DNA from: Flavobacterium sp. YO12
GTDB lineage: Bacteria; Bacteroidota; Bacteroidia; Flavobacteriales; Flavobacteriaceae
Direction: 5' to 3'
Length of the DNA stretch: 64,000 nucleotides
Assembly: GCF_004119495.1 (NCBI RefSeq)
Contig: NZ_NRQU01000013.1
Coordinates: 1-64,000 of the forward strand
Positions 42,956-51,768 of this stretch are shown piece by piece. The stretch's first letter is position 1, and each line of letters begins with the position of its first letter. The notes under the pieces are model-generated. The model did no database searches and was not told the origin of the DNA. It saw nothing but the letters and a program-made list of their open reading frames with translations. The position numbers were made by a program, and so were the translations under genes.

Positions 42956-45418
42956 ATGAAGAAAATCAAATTCGCTGTAATACTTGTATTGCTTTTTACA
43001 AGTTTTTACAACTATGCACAGCAGGGACCGCCCGCAAAAAACAAGGTAAAAGTTACTGGAAAAGTTTTAGAAAAAGTAAGCAAACAACCGTTGGAATATG
43101 CAACAATTTCAATAACTGCTCCAAACGATACTAAAGTTATTGCTGGTGGAATCACCAATCCAAAAGGTGAATTTGATGTAGCTGTTGCACCGGGAACTTA
43201 TGATATTAAGATTGAATTTATTTCGTTTAAATCAACCGAATTAAAGCAAAAAAGCATTAAAGATGACACTAATTTAGGTGTTATAAATTTATCTGAAGAT
43301 GCTGCTCAATTAAATGAAGTTGTGGTTCGTGCAGAAAAATCAACAGTAGAAATTAAACTAGACAAAAAGGTTTATAATGTTGGTCAAGATATGATTGTAA
43401 AAGGCGGAACTGTTAGTGACGTCCTAGACAATGTACCATCAGTTTCTGTTGATACCGAAGGAAATGTAAGTTTAAGAGGAAGCGACAATATTCGAATTTT
43501 AATTGACGGAAGACCTTCTAACGCTATAAATGTTGCCGAAGCTTTACGCCAGCTTCCTGCAGATGCAATTGATAAAGTTGAAGTTATTACAAATCCATCA
43601 GCGCGATACGATGCCGAAGGAGGATCTGGAATCATCAACATAGTTCTAAAAAAGGGTAAAAACCAAGGTTTCAACGGAACATTTATTGCTTCTACAGGTA
43701 TCCCAGAAGCTTATGGGTTAACAGGAAATCTAAATTATAAAACAGAAAAATTAAACTATTTTACTACTCTAGGTTATAACCACAGAACTAATGAAGGAGG
43801 AGGTTTAACTAATACATCTTACTATAATGCTGATGGTACGCCAAAAGGTTTCTTAGATGAAGATCGTGACACTAAAAGAGAATCTGATGGATTTAATGGA
43901 AGAGCAGGAATCGAATGGACTGTTGCGCCAAATACTTTCTGGACAAACGCCATTAATTACCAAAAAAATTCTGGTGACACTAGAGACTTAATTAATTACA
44001 GTAATTTTGACTCAAATAGTAATCCTACAGGTAATTCGTTTCGTTTAAATAACGGAGAAACCAATAGTCAAAATGTAGAATATACTTCGAATTTGATTAA
44101 AAATTTCAACGATAAAGGACACAAACTTACAGCTGATTTATCTATTTCAAGAAACACAGATAACAACAGCAGTATTATTACCGCTTCGCCAAACTACAAT
44201 ACAACACTAAACGATCAAGTACAAAAACAAGTACAATTGCAAGCAGATTATGTATTGCCTTTAGGAAAAGGCGGTCAGTTTGAAGCAGGATATAAAGGTA
44301 GTTTTGGTGATTTAAATAATGAATACTTCGTTACAGATGATTCAGGAGCAAAAGATCCAAACTTATCAAACACTTTAGAATACAAAGAGAATATTAATGC
44401 TCTTTACACTCAATATGGCTTTAAAGTAAATAAATTCTCGTATTTATTTGGCTTACGTTGGGAAGACACGAATATTCAAGTAAACTTATTAGACAACAAC
44501 GATTTCAATACTAAAAAGTACAACAACTTGTTTCCAAGTGCTTTTATCAGTTATGAAATTTCAGATCAAAGCAACTTTACAGCAAGTTACAGCAAGCGTT
44601 TAACAAGACCAAGAGGTCGTTTTATGAATCCAGCTGTTAACTACTCAAGTAATGTTAACATTTTTCAAGGAAATCCTGATTTAGATCCATCATTAACAGA
44701 CAAATATGACATTGGTTATATCAAACGTTGGGACAAAGTAACTTTCAATACTTCAGCTTATTTTGAAGACACAAAAGATGTATTCAGCTTTGTTAGAACT
44801 CCAAATGGAGAAGAAGTAAACGGAATTCCAGTTATTTTAAGCAGACCTATTAACTTAGGTAAAGAACAAAAATTTGGTTTTGAGTTTACCTTAAATTATA
44901 CTCCGTTTAAATGGTGGAGAGTAAACAGTAACTTCAATCTTTACAACGTAAAAACAACAGGAGAAAATACTTATGTTGATACTAAAGGCAATACTGTAGT
45001 ACAAAATCTTGACAATCAAGCTAATTCTTGGTTTGCAAGAATCAACTCTAAACTGACTTTACCATACAAAATTGACTGGCAATTGAATGCTACTTACAAT
45101 GGCGAACAAAAAACAGCTCAAGGTAAAAACTTAGGTCAGTTTGGAATGAACACTGCATTAAGCAAAGATGTTATGAAAGACAAAGCTACAATTGCTTTCA
45201 ACATCAGTGATATTTTCAACTCAAGAATTATGAGATCGTACACTTACCTTCAAAATGATACCACTCTTGAAAGTCAGAGATCATATGGTGAAATGCAATT
45301 TCGTAAGCGCCAATTCAATTTATCATTTACTTATCGTTTTAACAAACCTAAAAATGATAGAGAAAAGGCACCAAGAAATGACGGCGGCGGTGACGGCGGC
45401 GGCGATTTCCCTGGATAA
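42956..45418 (+). CDS. TonB-dependent receptor-like outer-membrane protein
   Basis: This 820-aa protein has a signal peptide, an N-terminal CarboxypepD-reg-like domain (VTGKVLEKVSKQPLEYATISI), a plug domain (LRGSDNIRILIDGRPSNA and SARYDAEGGSGIINIVLKKG), and a 22-strand beta-barrel of the outer-membrane beta-barrel family 3 type. It ends in a Gly/Asp-rich tail (NDGGGDGGGDFPG). The substrate is unknown. It has no SusD partner. Confidence 0.9.
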   Translation: MKKIKFAVILVLLFTSFYNYAQQGPPAKNKVKVTGKVLEKVSKQPLEYATISITAPNDTKVIAGGITNPKGEFDVAVAPGTYDIKIEFISFKSTELKQKSIKDDTNLGVINLSEDAAQLNEVVVRAEKSTVEIKLDKKVYNVGQDMIVKGGTVSDVLDNVPSVSVDTEGNVSLRGSDNIRILIDGRPSNAINVAEALRQLPADAIDKVEVITNPSARYDAEGGSGIINIVLKKGKNQGFNGTFIASTGIPEAYGLTGNLNYKTEKLNYFTTLGYNHRTNEGGGLTNTSYYNADGTPKGFLDEDRDTKRESDGFNGRAGIEWTVAPNTFWTNAINYQKNSGDTRDLINYSNFDSNSNPTGNSFRLNNGETNSQNVEYTSNLIKNFNDKGHKLTADLSISRNTDNNSSIITASPNYNTTLNDQVQKQVQLQADYVLPLGKGGQFEAGYKGSFGDLNNEYFVTDDSGAKDPNLSNTLEYKENINALYTQYGFKVNKFSYLFGLRWEDTNIQVNLLDNNDFNTKKYNNLFPSAFISYEISDQSNFTASYSKRLTRPRGRFMNPAVNYSSNVNIFQGNPDLDPSLTDKYDIGYIKRWDKVTFNTSAYFEDTKDVFSFVRTPNGEEVNGIPVILSRPINLGKEQKFGFEFTLNYTPFKWWRVNSNFNLYNVKTTGENTYVDTKGNTVVQNLDNQANSWFARINSKLTLPYKIDWQLNATYNGEQKTAQGKNLGQFGMNTALSKDVMKDKATIAFNISDIFNSRIMRSYTYLQNDTTLESQRSYGEMQFRKRQFNLSFTYRFNKPKNDREKAPRNDGGGDGGGDFPG

Positions 45419-45445
45419 GCTATATTAAACTCCAATACTAAAAAT

Positions 45446-45529
45446 TCCAAATTCCAATCTTTCACAGTTGGAATTTGGAATTTCTTTTTTTGAATCTGTA
45501 CCAATTAAGATTGGAATTTGGAATTTCAT
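45446..45529. repeat. AATTCCAAATTCCAA repeat cluster
   Basis: The first hairpin pairs AAATTCCAAATTCCAA with TTGGAATTTGGAATTT and may terminate the TonB receptor gene. A third TTGGAATTTGGAATTT copy follows near 45512. It lies in a 527-bp gene-free stretch that is composed almost entirely of dispersed repeats. Confidence 0.7.
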
Positions 45530-45545
45530 TCCGATAGCTATCGGG
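45530..45545. repeat. CCCGATAGCTATCGGG palindrome, copy 3
   Basis: TCCGATAGCTATCGGG, one base from the perfect palindrome. Confidence 0.7.
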
Positions 45546-45584
45546 CAATGTCATTAAGTTAAGGACTTGGTATTTTTACTTTCT

Positions 45585-45645
45585 CGCAGATTTACGCAGA
45601 AAAAAAAAAAATCTGCTGGATCTGCCAAATCTGCGTGCTATTTTT
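45585..45645. repeat. GCAGATTTACGCAGA inverted repeat
   Basis: CGCAGATTTACGCAG at the left and CAAATCTGCGTG at the right are inverted, around a 12-A run. It is related to the words at 1498 and 3296. Confidence 0.6.
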
Positions 45646-45660
45646 TTATTTTTCCTTAAT

Positions 45661-45774
45661 GACATTGCATGAGCGTTAGCGAATTGACGAAGCAATCTCC
45701 ACAAGCAGCTCCGTAATCTGTATTGCCAATCTTTGTCGAGTTTCTCGCGAAGATTCCTCGTACCTCGGAATGAC
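45661..45774. repeat. Dispersed inverted repeat (GTCATTTCGA family), degenerate copy 6
   Basis: It carries GAGCGTTAGCGAATTGACGAAGCAATC and TCTTTGTCGAGTTTCTCGCGAAGATTC in the order seen in copies 1-3, but the ends have decayed. It lies in the same repeat-rich gap. Confidence 0.65.
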
Positions 45775-45804
45775 AATATTATGTTTAAATTTTGCGTCTA
45801 AGCT

Positions 45805-45820
45805 CCCGATAGCTATCGAA
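45805..45820. repeat. CCCGATAGCTATCGGG palindrome, copy 4 (right arm diverged)
   Basis: CCCGATAGCTATCGAA matches the palindrome except in its last bases. Confidence 0.6.
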
Positions 45821-45900
45821 ATTGCGAGATTAATTTTGTCTCCTAAAAGCTTAACTTAATTATATCAAGCCATCTGAATGCAATTTCTTTTTTTGGCACA

Positions 45901-45929
45901 AAAAAAAGAACCCAAAGGGTTCTTTTTTA
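45901..45929 (-). terminator. Terminator of the small membrane protein gene
   Basis: AAAAAAGAACCC and GGGTTCTTTTTT pair around AAA, a strong hairpin with A/T tracts on both sides. Confidence 0.88.
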
Positions 45930-45945
45930 TGAAATCAATCTAAAA

Positions 45946-46119
45946 TTAAATTGATTGTTCTTCTTGTCTTTTTTTGGCTCTTTTTTCTTTGAACATTTCC
46001 CAGCTTGCTCCCGTAACCCAATAAGATACGAAACCAACTAAGAAAAACATTAACCAAAACCCTATAGTTAGTACGGTTAAGAAAAGTAAAAAGCCTAAGT
46101 ACTGTGAAAATTCAAACAT
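45946..46119 (-). CDS. Small membrane protein, 57 aa
   Basis: The frame translates as MFEFSQYLGFLLFLTVLTIG... with one long hydrophobic segment (about residues 8-40, containing two Gly-rich breaks) and a strongly basic tail ending RAKKRQEEQSI. ATG start, no overlap with any other frame, and a strong terminator directly after the stop all support it as a real gene. Function unknown. Confidence 0.72.
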   Translation of the reverse strand: MFEFSQYLGFLLFLTVLTIGFWLMFFLVGFVSYWVTGASWEMFKEKRAKKRQEEQSI

Positions 46120-46297
46120 GTTTTCCGGAATTTTTGAATGTTACGACAAATGTAGGTTATAAATTCTTCCTTGGCAATAAAATCTAAATCAATTTTCATG
46201 AAATAACATTTATACGTATATTTATATTCATTTTAAATAAGCTTTTTTTAAAGAATATTATTCAACTCTCTAAATTAGAACAACATGAGTATTTCTA

Positions 46298-46381
46298 GGA
46301 GCTGAAACCTGCTGTACGCTATATCTTTTGTGTCGAACACCGCCACAAAAGGATGCCGCTTCCATCAGGGCTAGGGCAATC
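46298..46381. repeat. Conserved intergenic repeat upstream of fumC
   Basis: The sequence contains ATCTTTTGTG and CACAAAAGGAT as inverted arms (46321-46356) and then GCCGCTTCCATCAGGGCTAG, which is far richer in G and C than its surroundings. I recall this type of element between genes in other Flavobacterium genomes, though I cannot verify it here. The longer frame that enters fumC through it is an artefact. The rest of the 307-bp gap is AT-rich with nothing recognisable. Confidence 0.55.
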
Positions 46382-46426
46382 ATTTTCAAAAGAAACACAT
46401 TTTACAAACAACATATTTACAACAAA

Positions 46427-47812
46427 ATGAAATACAGAATAGAAAAAGACACTATGGGCGAAGTTCAAGTCCCAGCCGATAAATATTGGGGTGCACAAAC
46501 AGAACGTTCTCGAAATAATTTTAAAATTGGAAATTCTGGATCGATGCCCAAAGAAATCATCGAAGGATTTGCCTATCTAAAAAAAGCAGCCGCTTATGCG
46601 AATTACGATTTAGGTGTTTTGCCAATCGAAAAAAGAGACGCAATTGCCGAAGTCTGCGATGAAATTCTAGAAGGAAAATTAGACGATCAATTTCCATTAG
46701 TAATTTGGCAGACAGGTTCAGGCACGCAAAGCAATATGAATGTAAACGAAGTAATTGCAAACCGCGCACAAGTTCTTAAAGGCTTTGAAATTGGCGAAGG
46801 CGAGCAATTTATTAAAGCAAATGATGATGTTAATAAATCACAATCATCAAATGATACTTTCCCAACCGGAATGCATATCGCTGCTTACAAAATGGTGGTA
46901 GAAACCACAATTCCTGGAGTTGAAAAACTGCATGCTACACTGAACAAAAAAGCCATTGAATTCAAAAATGTTGTAAAAATTGGTCGTACGCATTTAATGG
47001 ACGCCACTCCTCTTACACTGGGTCAGGAAATTTCAGGCTATGCAGCCCAATTGGCTTTTGGACTAAAAGCATTAAAAAATACTTTAGCCCATTTATCAGA
47101 AATCGCTTTGGGCGGAACCGCCGTTGGAACAGGATTAAACACTCCAAAAGGCTATGATGTAAAAGTTGCTGCATATATTGCAAAGTTCACAAACCACCCT
47201 TTTATAACTGCCGAAAACAAATTTGAGGCTTTGGCAGCACACGATGCGATTGTTGAAACACATGGAGCATTAAAACAACTAGCCGTTTCTTTAAACAAAA
47301 TCGCAAATGATGTTAGAATGTTGGCTTCTGGACCACGTTCTGGAATTGGCGAAATTCATATTCCAGAAAACGAACCCGGATCGTCTATCATGCCCGGAAA
47401 AGTAAACCCAACACAATGTGAAGCTTTAACAATGGTATGCGCTCAAGTAATTGGAAACGATATGGCAATTGCCGTTGGCGGAATGCAGGGACATTATGAG
47501 TTAAATGTTTTTAAACCAGTTATGGCTGCCAACTTCCTGCAATCTGCACGTTTACTTGGAGATGCCTGCGTTTCATTTGATGAACATTGCGCACAGGGAA
47601 TCGAACCAAATTACAAACGAATTAAAGAGTTAGTAGACAATTCTCTCATGCTTGTAACAGCGCTAAATACAAAAATTGGTTATTATAAAGCCGCAGAAAT
47701 TGCTCAAACCGCTCACAAAAATGGAACAACTCTAAAAGAAGAAGCAATTCATCTAGGCTATGTAACCCCTGAAGATTTTGACGCTTGGGTTAAACCTGAA
47801 GATATGGTCTAA
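46427..47812 (+). CDS. fumC: Fumarate hydratase, class II
   Basis: It hydrates fumarate to malate in the TCA cycle. 461 aa, homotetramer family. Signatures: [19 protein letters not shown] near residue 100, [16 protein letters not shown] (catalytic His region), and the superfamily signature [15 protein letters not shown] with the catalytic Ser. ATG 46427 begins [16 protein letters not shown], the normal family start; the 33 residues before it come from the repeat. Confidence 0.96.
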   Translation: MKYRIEKDTMGEVQVPADKYWGAQTERSRNNFKIGNSGSMPKEIIEGFAYLKKAAAYANYDLGVLPIEKRDAIAEVCDEILEGKLDDQFPLVIWQTGSGTQSNMNVNEVIANRAQVLKGFEIGEGEQFIKANDDVNKSQSSNDTFPTGMHIAAYKMVVETTIPGVEKLHATLNKKAIEFKNVVKIGRTHLMDATPLTLGQEISGYAAQLAFGLKALKNTLAHLSEIALGGTAVGTGLNTPKGYDVKVAAYIAKFTNHPFITAENKFEALAAHDAIVETHGALKQLAVSLNKIANDVRMLASGPRSGIGEIHIPENEPGSSIMPGKVNPTQCEALTMVCAQVIGNDMAIAVGGMQGHYELNVFKPVMAANFLQSARLLGDACVSFDEHCAQGIEPNYKRIKELVDNSLMLVTALNTKIGYYKAAEIAQTAHKNGTTLKEEAIHLGYVTPEDFDAWVKPEDMV

Positions 47813-47834
47813 ATTTAATGGTTAATGGTTAATC

Positions 47835-47869
47835 AAAAAAAGCCTGAAATAAAATTTCAGGCTTTTTTC
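47835..47869 (+). terminator. fumC terminator
   Basis: AAAAAAGCCTGAAA and TTTCAGGCTTTTTT form a 14-bp stem around TAAAA. Confidence 0.9.
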
Positions 47870-47873
47870 TTCT

Positions 47874-47940
47874 TGTCACCCTGAGCGAAGTCGAAGGGCT
47901 TTTGATATTGTAAAATCCTTCGACTTCGCTAAGGATGACA
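47874..47940. repeat. Inverted repeat TGTCACCCTGAGCGAAGTCGA
   Basis: GAGCGAAGTCGAAGG at the left and CCTTCGACTTCGCT at the right are inverted, around 25 bases. It belongs to a widespread bacterial intergenic palindrome type, different from the GTCATTTCGA family. Confidence 0.75.
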
Positions 47941-47994
47941 ATGTATAATTACGATCGGAATTTCAATTAATAATTGATAATTAACAATTCACCA

Positions 47995-49197
47995 TTATTT
48001 ACCATCTACATAATCTTGTAAATAGCTGAATCTTTCAGTTAATTTACCTTTTTCAGTAATTTTTGCACGTTTTAAAATCCCGTCTTTATCTCCGTTGAAA
48101 AAAGCGGGAATTACATGTTCCATAAATTGCTCTCCGAAACCTTCACTAGCGTCTTTTGGAATTTCGCAAGGTAAATTATCAACTGCCATCACCGCAACAG
48201 CAGCAGGATGAAAAAAATCTACTTCTCGATCTTCCAAAGGAAAATAACCGTACAAAGGTTCTGCAATGGTCGACGAACGAATGGTACAAGCAATTGGTCC
48301 ATTAACATCACATGAAATATCAGCTACAACTTTCAATTTACAATCACTCGCATTCAGCATTTCTTTTGTCAAAATCATTGGAGCATTGTTAGCATAAAAA
48401 TGACCTGCAAAATAAATATCTGAAACTTTAGTAAATCTTTCAAAATCTGAAGTATATTCTTCTGGATGATTTACAAAATCTTTAAAATCTAAAATTTGAC
48501 CATCAAGTCTTTTATTATATTCTAAAACATCCAACTGAACATAAACAGCCTGCGCGTATTTTTTAGTCAGATAATTATCAATCGTAATTTCTTTTACTTT
48601 AATAGCGTCTAAAATTTCTTTAGCTCCGCTGCCTACTTTCCCCGTTCCAGTAACGACAAATTTCAAAGCCGGCATCGTTATACGCTTTAAATGCATAATC
48701 AAAGCATCTTTTCCCGAAAGAGTTTCTGCTTTAGGAAGCTTAAACAATTCAAACTTTAATCCAAAAGCACGAATTCCGTTATAAACTCCAACCATTCCAG
48801 CATACTTTCCGAAACCAATTAATCGATGATCGTTTGCATCAACAATCGTTTCGTGATCGTACAAATCAATATTTTTTTCTAAAATTGCCTGTAATAGCTT
48901 TCTATTATAAGGTTGTTTTTTGATGGTATGAGAAAAAAAGAAATAAGACTTATTTGGAATTAAATTTTCAACAGGAACTTCTTTCACCCCAAATAAAACA
49001 TCACAATTTGAAACATCATCAGAAACCGTAATTCCCATACTTTTATATTGCGTATCCGAAAAAATCCTAATATCAGAACTTTCTACCTCTACAACCGCTT
49101 CATGATACTGCTGTTTCAATTTTGCCAATTCATCAGGAGCAAAGACAACGCGGCGATCTGGTGGGTTTTTTCTTTCTTTTATAATTCCAAATTTCAT
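47995..49197 (-). CDS. AlaDH/PNT-fold dehydrogenase, saccharopine/alanine dehydrogenase-like
   Basis: This 400-aa NAD-binding enzyme starts MKFGIIKERKNPPDRRVVFAP, typical of the alanine dehydrogenase/pyridine nucleotide transhydrogenase N-terminal domain with the substrate-binding Arg and Lys. The nucleotide-binding motif FVVTGTGKVGSGAKEIL is central. The rest (FPLEDREVDFFHPAAVAVMAVDNLPCEIP) resembles saccharopine dehydrogenase (NAD, L-lysine forming). The exact substrate is not resolvable by eye. Confidence 0.8.
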   Translation of the reverse strand: MKFGIIKERKNPPDRRVVFAPDELAKLKQQYHEAVVEVESSDIRIFSDTQYKSMGITVSDDVSNCDVLFGVKEVPVENLIPNKSYFFFSHTIKKQPYNRKLLQAILEKNIDLYDHETIVDANDHRLIGFGKYAGMVGVYNGIRAFGLKFELFKLPKAETLSGKDALIMHLKRITMPALKFVVTGTGKVGSGAKEILDAIKVKEITIDNYLTKKYAQAVYVQLDVLEYNKRLDGQILDFKDFVNHPEEYTSDFERFTKVSDIYFAGHFYANNAPMILTKEMLNASDCKLKVVADISCDVNGPIACTIRSSTIAEPLYGYFPLEDREVDFFHPAAVAVMAVDNLPCEIPKDASEGFGEQFMEHVIPAFFNGDKDGILKRAKITEKGKLTERFSYLQDYVDGK

Positions 49198-49437
49198 TCA
49201 AACAAGTTTAAAACATTAATTAATATAACTTTTTACATCGTTTTTGTTTCAAATATAACAAATTTCGTTAAAGTTTTGTTGTAAAAATACAATTTAGAAT
49301 GTTTAAAAACCGTTTAAAGCTGACTAACAATCGACTACTCAAAACATTTGTTAATTTTAAGTTAAAGAAAGCTGATTTGCATTCTAAAAATCACGAAACA
49401 TAAATATTGAATTCTATATATTTGTTTTTAAAGAACG

Positions 49438-50640
49438 ATGCAAATGATTTTCCTTAAAAAGACAAAGATACCACAAATACTTTTTTCAATACTAGTTTTA
49501 AGTTCGTGTGGTAAAGACAAAAAAACAGATACCGCTACTACCTCAACAGTCGAAGATACATTACCTAAAATGAAGCCTTTAGGACCTGAAAAGAAAATAT
49601 CACAGGCCTATAAAAACTCGGTAACAGGCAGAATAAATCACTTTTACAATAAAAACTGGCCAAACAACAGCATGAACGGCAGTTTTTTGGTTGCCAGAAA
49701 TGGTCAAATTATATTTGAAAGATACAACGGTTTTGCTAATAAAAATGAAGGAACCAAAATTACAGCCAATACTCCTGTACAAATTGCTTCGGTAAGTAAG
49801 GTTTTGACGGCTACCGCGGTTTTAAAATTGGTAAATGCTGGCAAAATAGACTTAGATCAAAAAGTAAATACGATTTTAAAAACGTTTCCTTACGAAGACT
49901 GCACTATAAGAATGCTTTTAGATCATCGTTCTGGAATGCGCAACTATGCTTATTTTACAGACAGAGATAAATCAGTTTGGGACAGACATAACCAGTTAAC
50001 CAATAAAGACATTCTAGATATTCTGGCTACAAAAGATATTGGATTAGAATCAAGAACGGGAACTCGTTTCAGCTACTGCAATACTAATTATGCTATGCTG
50101 GCGCTGATTATAGAAAAAATCACAGGGCTTAAATACAAAGAAGCGATGTCTGAAATGATTTTTAAACCTTTAGGCATGACAAATACATATGTTTTTGATG
50201 ATGATAAAGACAGAAAAAAAATTGTTCCATCATACAAAGGAAATGGTGTAGAAATTGGTTTTGATTATCTAGATAATGTTTACGGTGATAAAAACGTTTT
50301 CTCGACTGTACGCGATCTTTTGAAATTTGACCGAGCTAGAAACTCACCTGATTTTTTAAAACCTGAACTATTAAAACAAGTTTACACGGGATACAGCAAC
50401 GAACGTAAAGGAACTAAAAATTACGGTTTAGGAATTAGAATGATTAATTGGGAAACGGGACAAAACTTCTATTTTCATAATGGCTGGTGGCATGGTAATA
50501 CTTCATCGTACATTACTTTAATGAAAGAGAATGTAACGATTATTGCTTTATCTAATAAAATGAACAGAAACACTTATGCTGTTCGTAAATTAGCACCAAT
50601 CTTTGGAGATTATCCTTTTAATTTCAAAGACGAAGAATAA
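49438..50640 (+). CDS. Class C beta-lactamase-like serine hydrolase, lipoprotein
   Basis: This 400-aa protein has a lipobox (ILVLSSC). The SxxK motif is in IASVSKVLTATAVLKL, the Tyr motif in FSYCNTNYAML (YxN), and FHNGWWHG supplies the third motif (HxG). This arrangement is that of the beta-lactamase/D-Ala-D-Ala peptidase/esterase family (PF00144). It is likely a periplasmic or surface peptidase or esterase rather than a resistance enzyme. Confidence 0.88.
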   Translation: MQMIFLKKTKIPQILFSILVLSSCGKDKKTDTATTSTVEDTLPKMKPLGPEKKISQAYKNSVTGRINHFYNKNWPNNSMNGSFLVARNGQIIFERYNGFANKNEGTKITANTPVQIASVSKVLTATAVLKLVNAGKIDLDQKVNTILKTFPYEDCTIRMLLDHRSGMRNYAYFTDRDKSVWDRHNQLTNKDILDILATKDIGLESRTGTRFSYCNTNYAMLALIIEKITGLKYKEAMSEMIFKPLGMTNTYVFDDDKDRKKIVPSYKGNGVEIGFDYLDNVYGDKNVFSTVRDLLKFDRARNSPDFLKPELLKQVYTGYSNERKGTKNYGLGIRMINWETGQNFYFHNGWWHGNTSSYITLMKENVTIIALSNKMNRNTYAVRKLAPIFGDYPFNFKDEE

Positions 50641-50642
50641 AA

Positions 50643-50748
50643 TAGTCTTAAAGTCGAAAGTTGTAAAGTCGAAAGTTGAAAGACGAAAGTCTTAAAAACA
50701 GCTGACAATACTGACTTTGGACTTTCGACTTTGGGCTTTATGACTTTT
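50643..50748. repeat. AAAGTCGAAAGTTG repeat cluster
   Basis: AAAGTCGAAAGTTG is followed by a near-copy, then by the inverse ACTTTCGACTTTGG. It folds into one hairpin between the serine hydrolase gene and the tmRNA promoter. Confidence 0.65.
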
Positions 50749-50785
50749 TTTAAAAAATTTTAGTAGAAAGTAAATTCAAATAGCA

Positions 50786-50793
50786 TAAATTTG
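50786..50793 (+). promoter_or_regulatory. ssrA -7 box
   Basis: TAAATTTG fits the Bacteroidetes TAnnTTTG box. It is 13 bp before the mature tmRNA 5' end, allowing a short leader removed by RNase P. Confidence 0.55.
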
Positions 50794-50806
50794 CAAACTC
50801 ATTTTT

Positions 50807-51201
50807 GGGGTCGACTGGTTTTGACAGCAAGTCGAATTGAACAGTAAGCACGTCGAGCATTGAGACCTTGCTCGTAAATATAAGATCTCACACTTTTACA
50901 CGGCGAAAATAATTACGCTTTAGCTGCATAATCCGAATCATAGTAAGATTGCGCCACGTCTCTACAAGGTAGAGAAGCTGGATTCTCCTAGAAAGCCTTG
51001 GTTTGTGGCGTTCTGTCAAGGGGAACCGTAAAAATAAACCTAGATTTCCATGAGCTTCGGGTGGATTTCGAAAATTAAGAAGATAAGTGTTGGGTGGTTG
51101 TTTCTGGCCTAGCTCAACAACGAAAATCTAATCAGGAAATAAGCGTGTAGAAAGCTCTTTAGTTGCTTGTTTGGACCCGGGTTCGATTCCCGGCGACTCC
51201 A
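50807..51201 (+). ncRNA. ssrA: Transfer-messenger RNA (tmRNA)
   Basis: The 5' end GGGGTCGACTGG pairs with the 3' end CGACTCC (+A), and the T-arm GGTTCGATTCC is directly before it, so the tRNA-like domain is complete. The tag frame reads GGC-GAA-AAT-AAT-TAC-GCT-TTA-GCT-GCA-TAA, giving (A)GENNYALAA with the usual YALAA degron. About 395 nt. CCA is not encoded (ACA follows). It rescues stalled ribosomes and tags the products for proteolysis. Confidence 0.97.
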
Positions 51202-51204
51202 CAA

Positions 51205-51240
51205 AAAAGCCTGTAAACTCTTTGTTTACAGGCTTTTTTT
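51205..51240 (+). terminator. ssrA terminator
   Basis: AAAAAAGCCTGTAAAC and GTTTACAGGCTTTTTT pair around TCTTT, followed by T. Confidence 0.92.
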
Positions 51241-51704
51241 ATTGTTAACCACTAACAAAATAACGCTCTCACAAGTGTTCAATTTCACAAATTCGTAATT
51301 TTTAAAAACTAAAAATCTCTTTATTTACGGCACTTCACGTTTTTCACTTCATTAAATTTTTACAAATTTATCGAACACTTCAAAAAAAAGTTAAAAACTC
51401 TAAAAAAAACTTAATTTAAACTAAAAAGAATATAAAAAGGTGTTCGATAAGTAAAAAAAGTCACTTTAATCCCGTAGACTATTCTAAAAAAATTACTAGA
51501 AAAACCATTGCGATTTTGGATTCAAATATATTAGAGATTAATTCACTTTAGTTAATCAATAATTGAGTCTTTTTTTTAAGTATTGGTGATGATAATCTCT
51601 CACTATTGGTGCGAAATCCGAAACATTTGTTCGAGATGATACTGTACTGATCAATTTAAAAATCGTGTTGACCAAAATCAATAAATTTTTCGCGAAAAAA
51701 TACA
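51241..51704. other. Gene-free AT-rich region with a long-range inverted repeat
   Basis: No frame of more than about 40 codons is convincing. TTTATCGAACACTT (51367-51380) is answered by AGGTGTTCGATAA (51438-51450), an inverted pair separated by about 60 bases that may be an operator or a stem. A T-rich/A-rich alternation follows. I see no tRNA or known ncRNA fold. Confidence 0.5.
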
Positions 51705-51739
51705 AAAAAAAGAGATGAGTATAACCTCATCTCTTTTTT
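51705..51739 (-). terminator. TlpA gene terminator
   Basis: AAAAAGAGATGAG and CTCATCTCTTTTT form a 13-bp stem around TATAAC. Confidence 0.88.
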
Positions 51740-51768
51740 TAACTAATATAGAATTTTAAAACCGAAAA

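Noticed and set aside
45576..45776. A 66-aa minus-strand open frame in the repeat-rich gap
   Set aside because: Its translation follows the GTCATTTCGA repeat and the GCAGATTT repeat, is very Arg/Phe rich, and has no neighbour or signal supporting expression.
46328..46426. N-terminal extension of FumC by 33 residues
   Set aside because: It runs through a G+C-rich intergenic repeat, and fumarases begin at the [13 protein letters not shown] segment.
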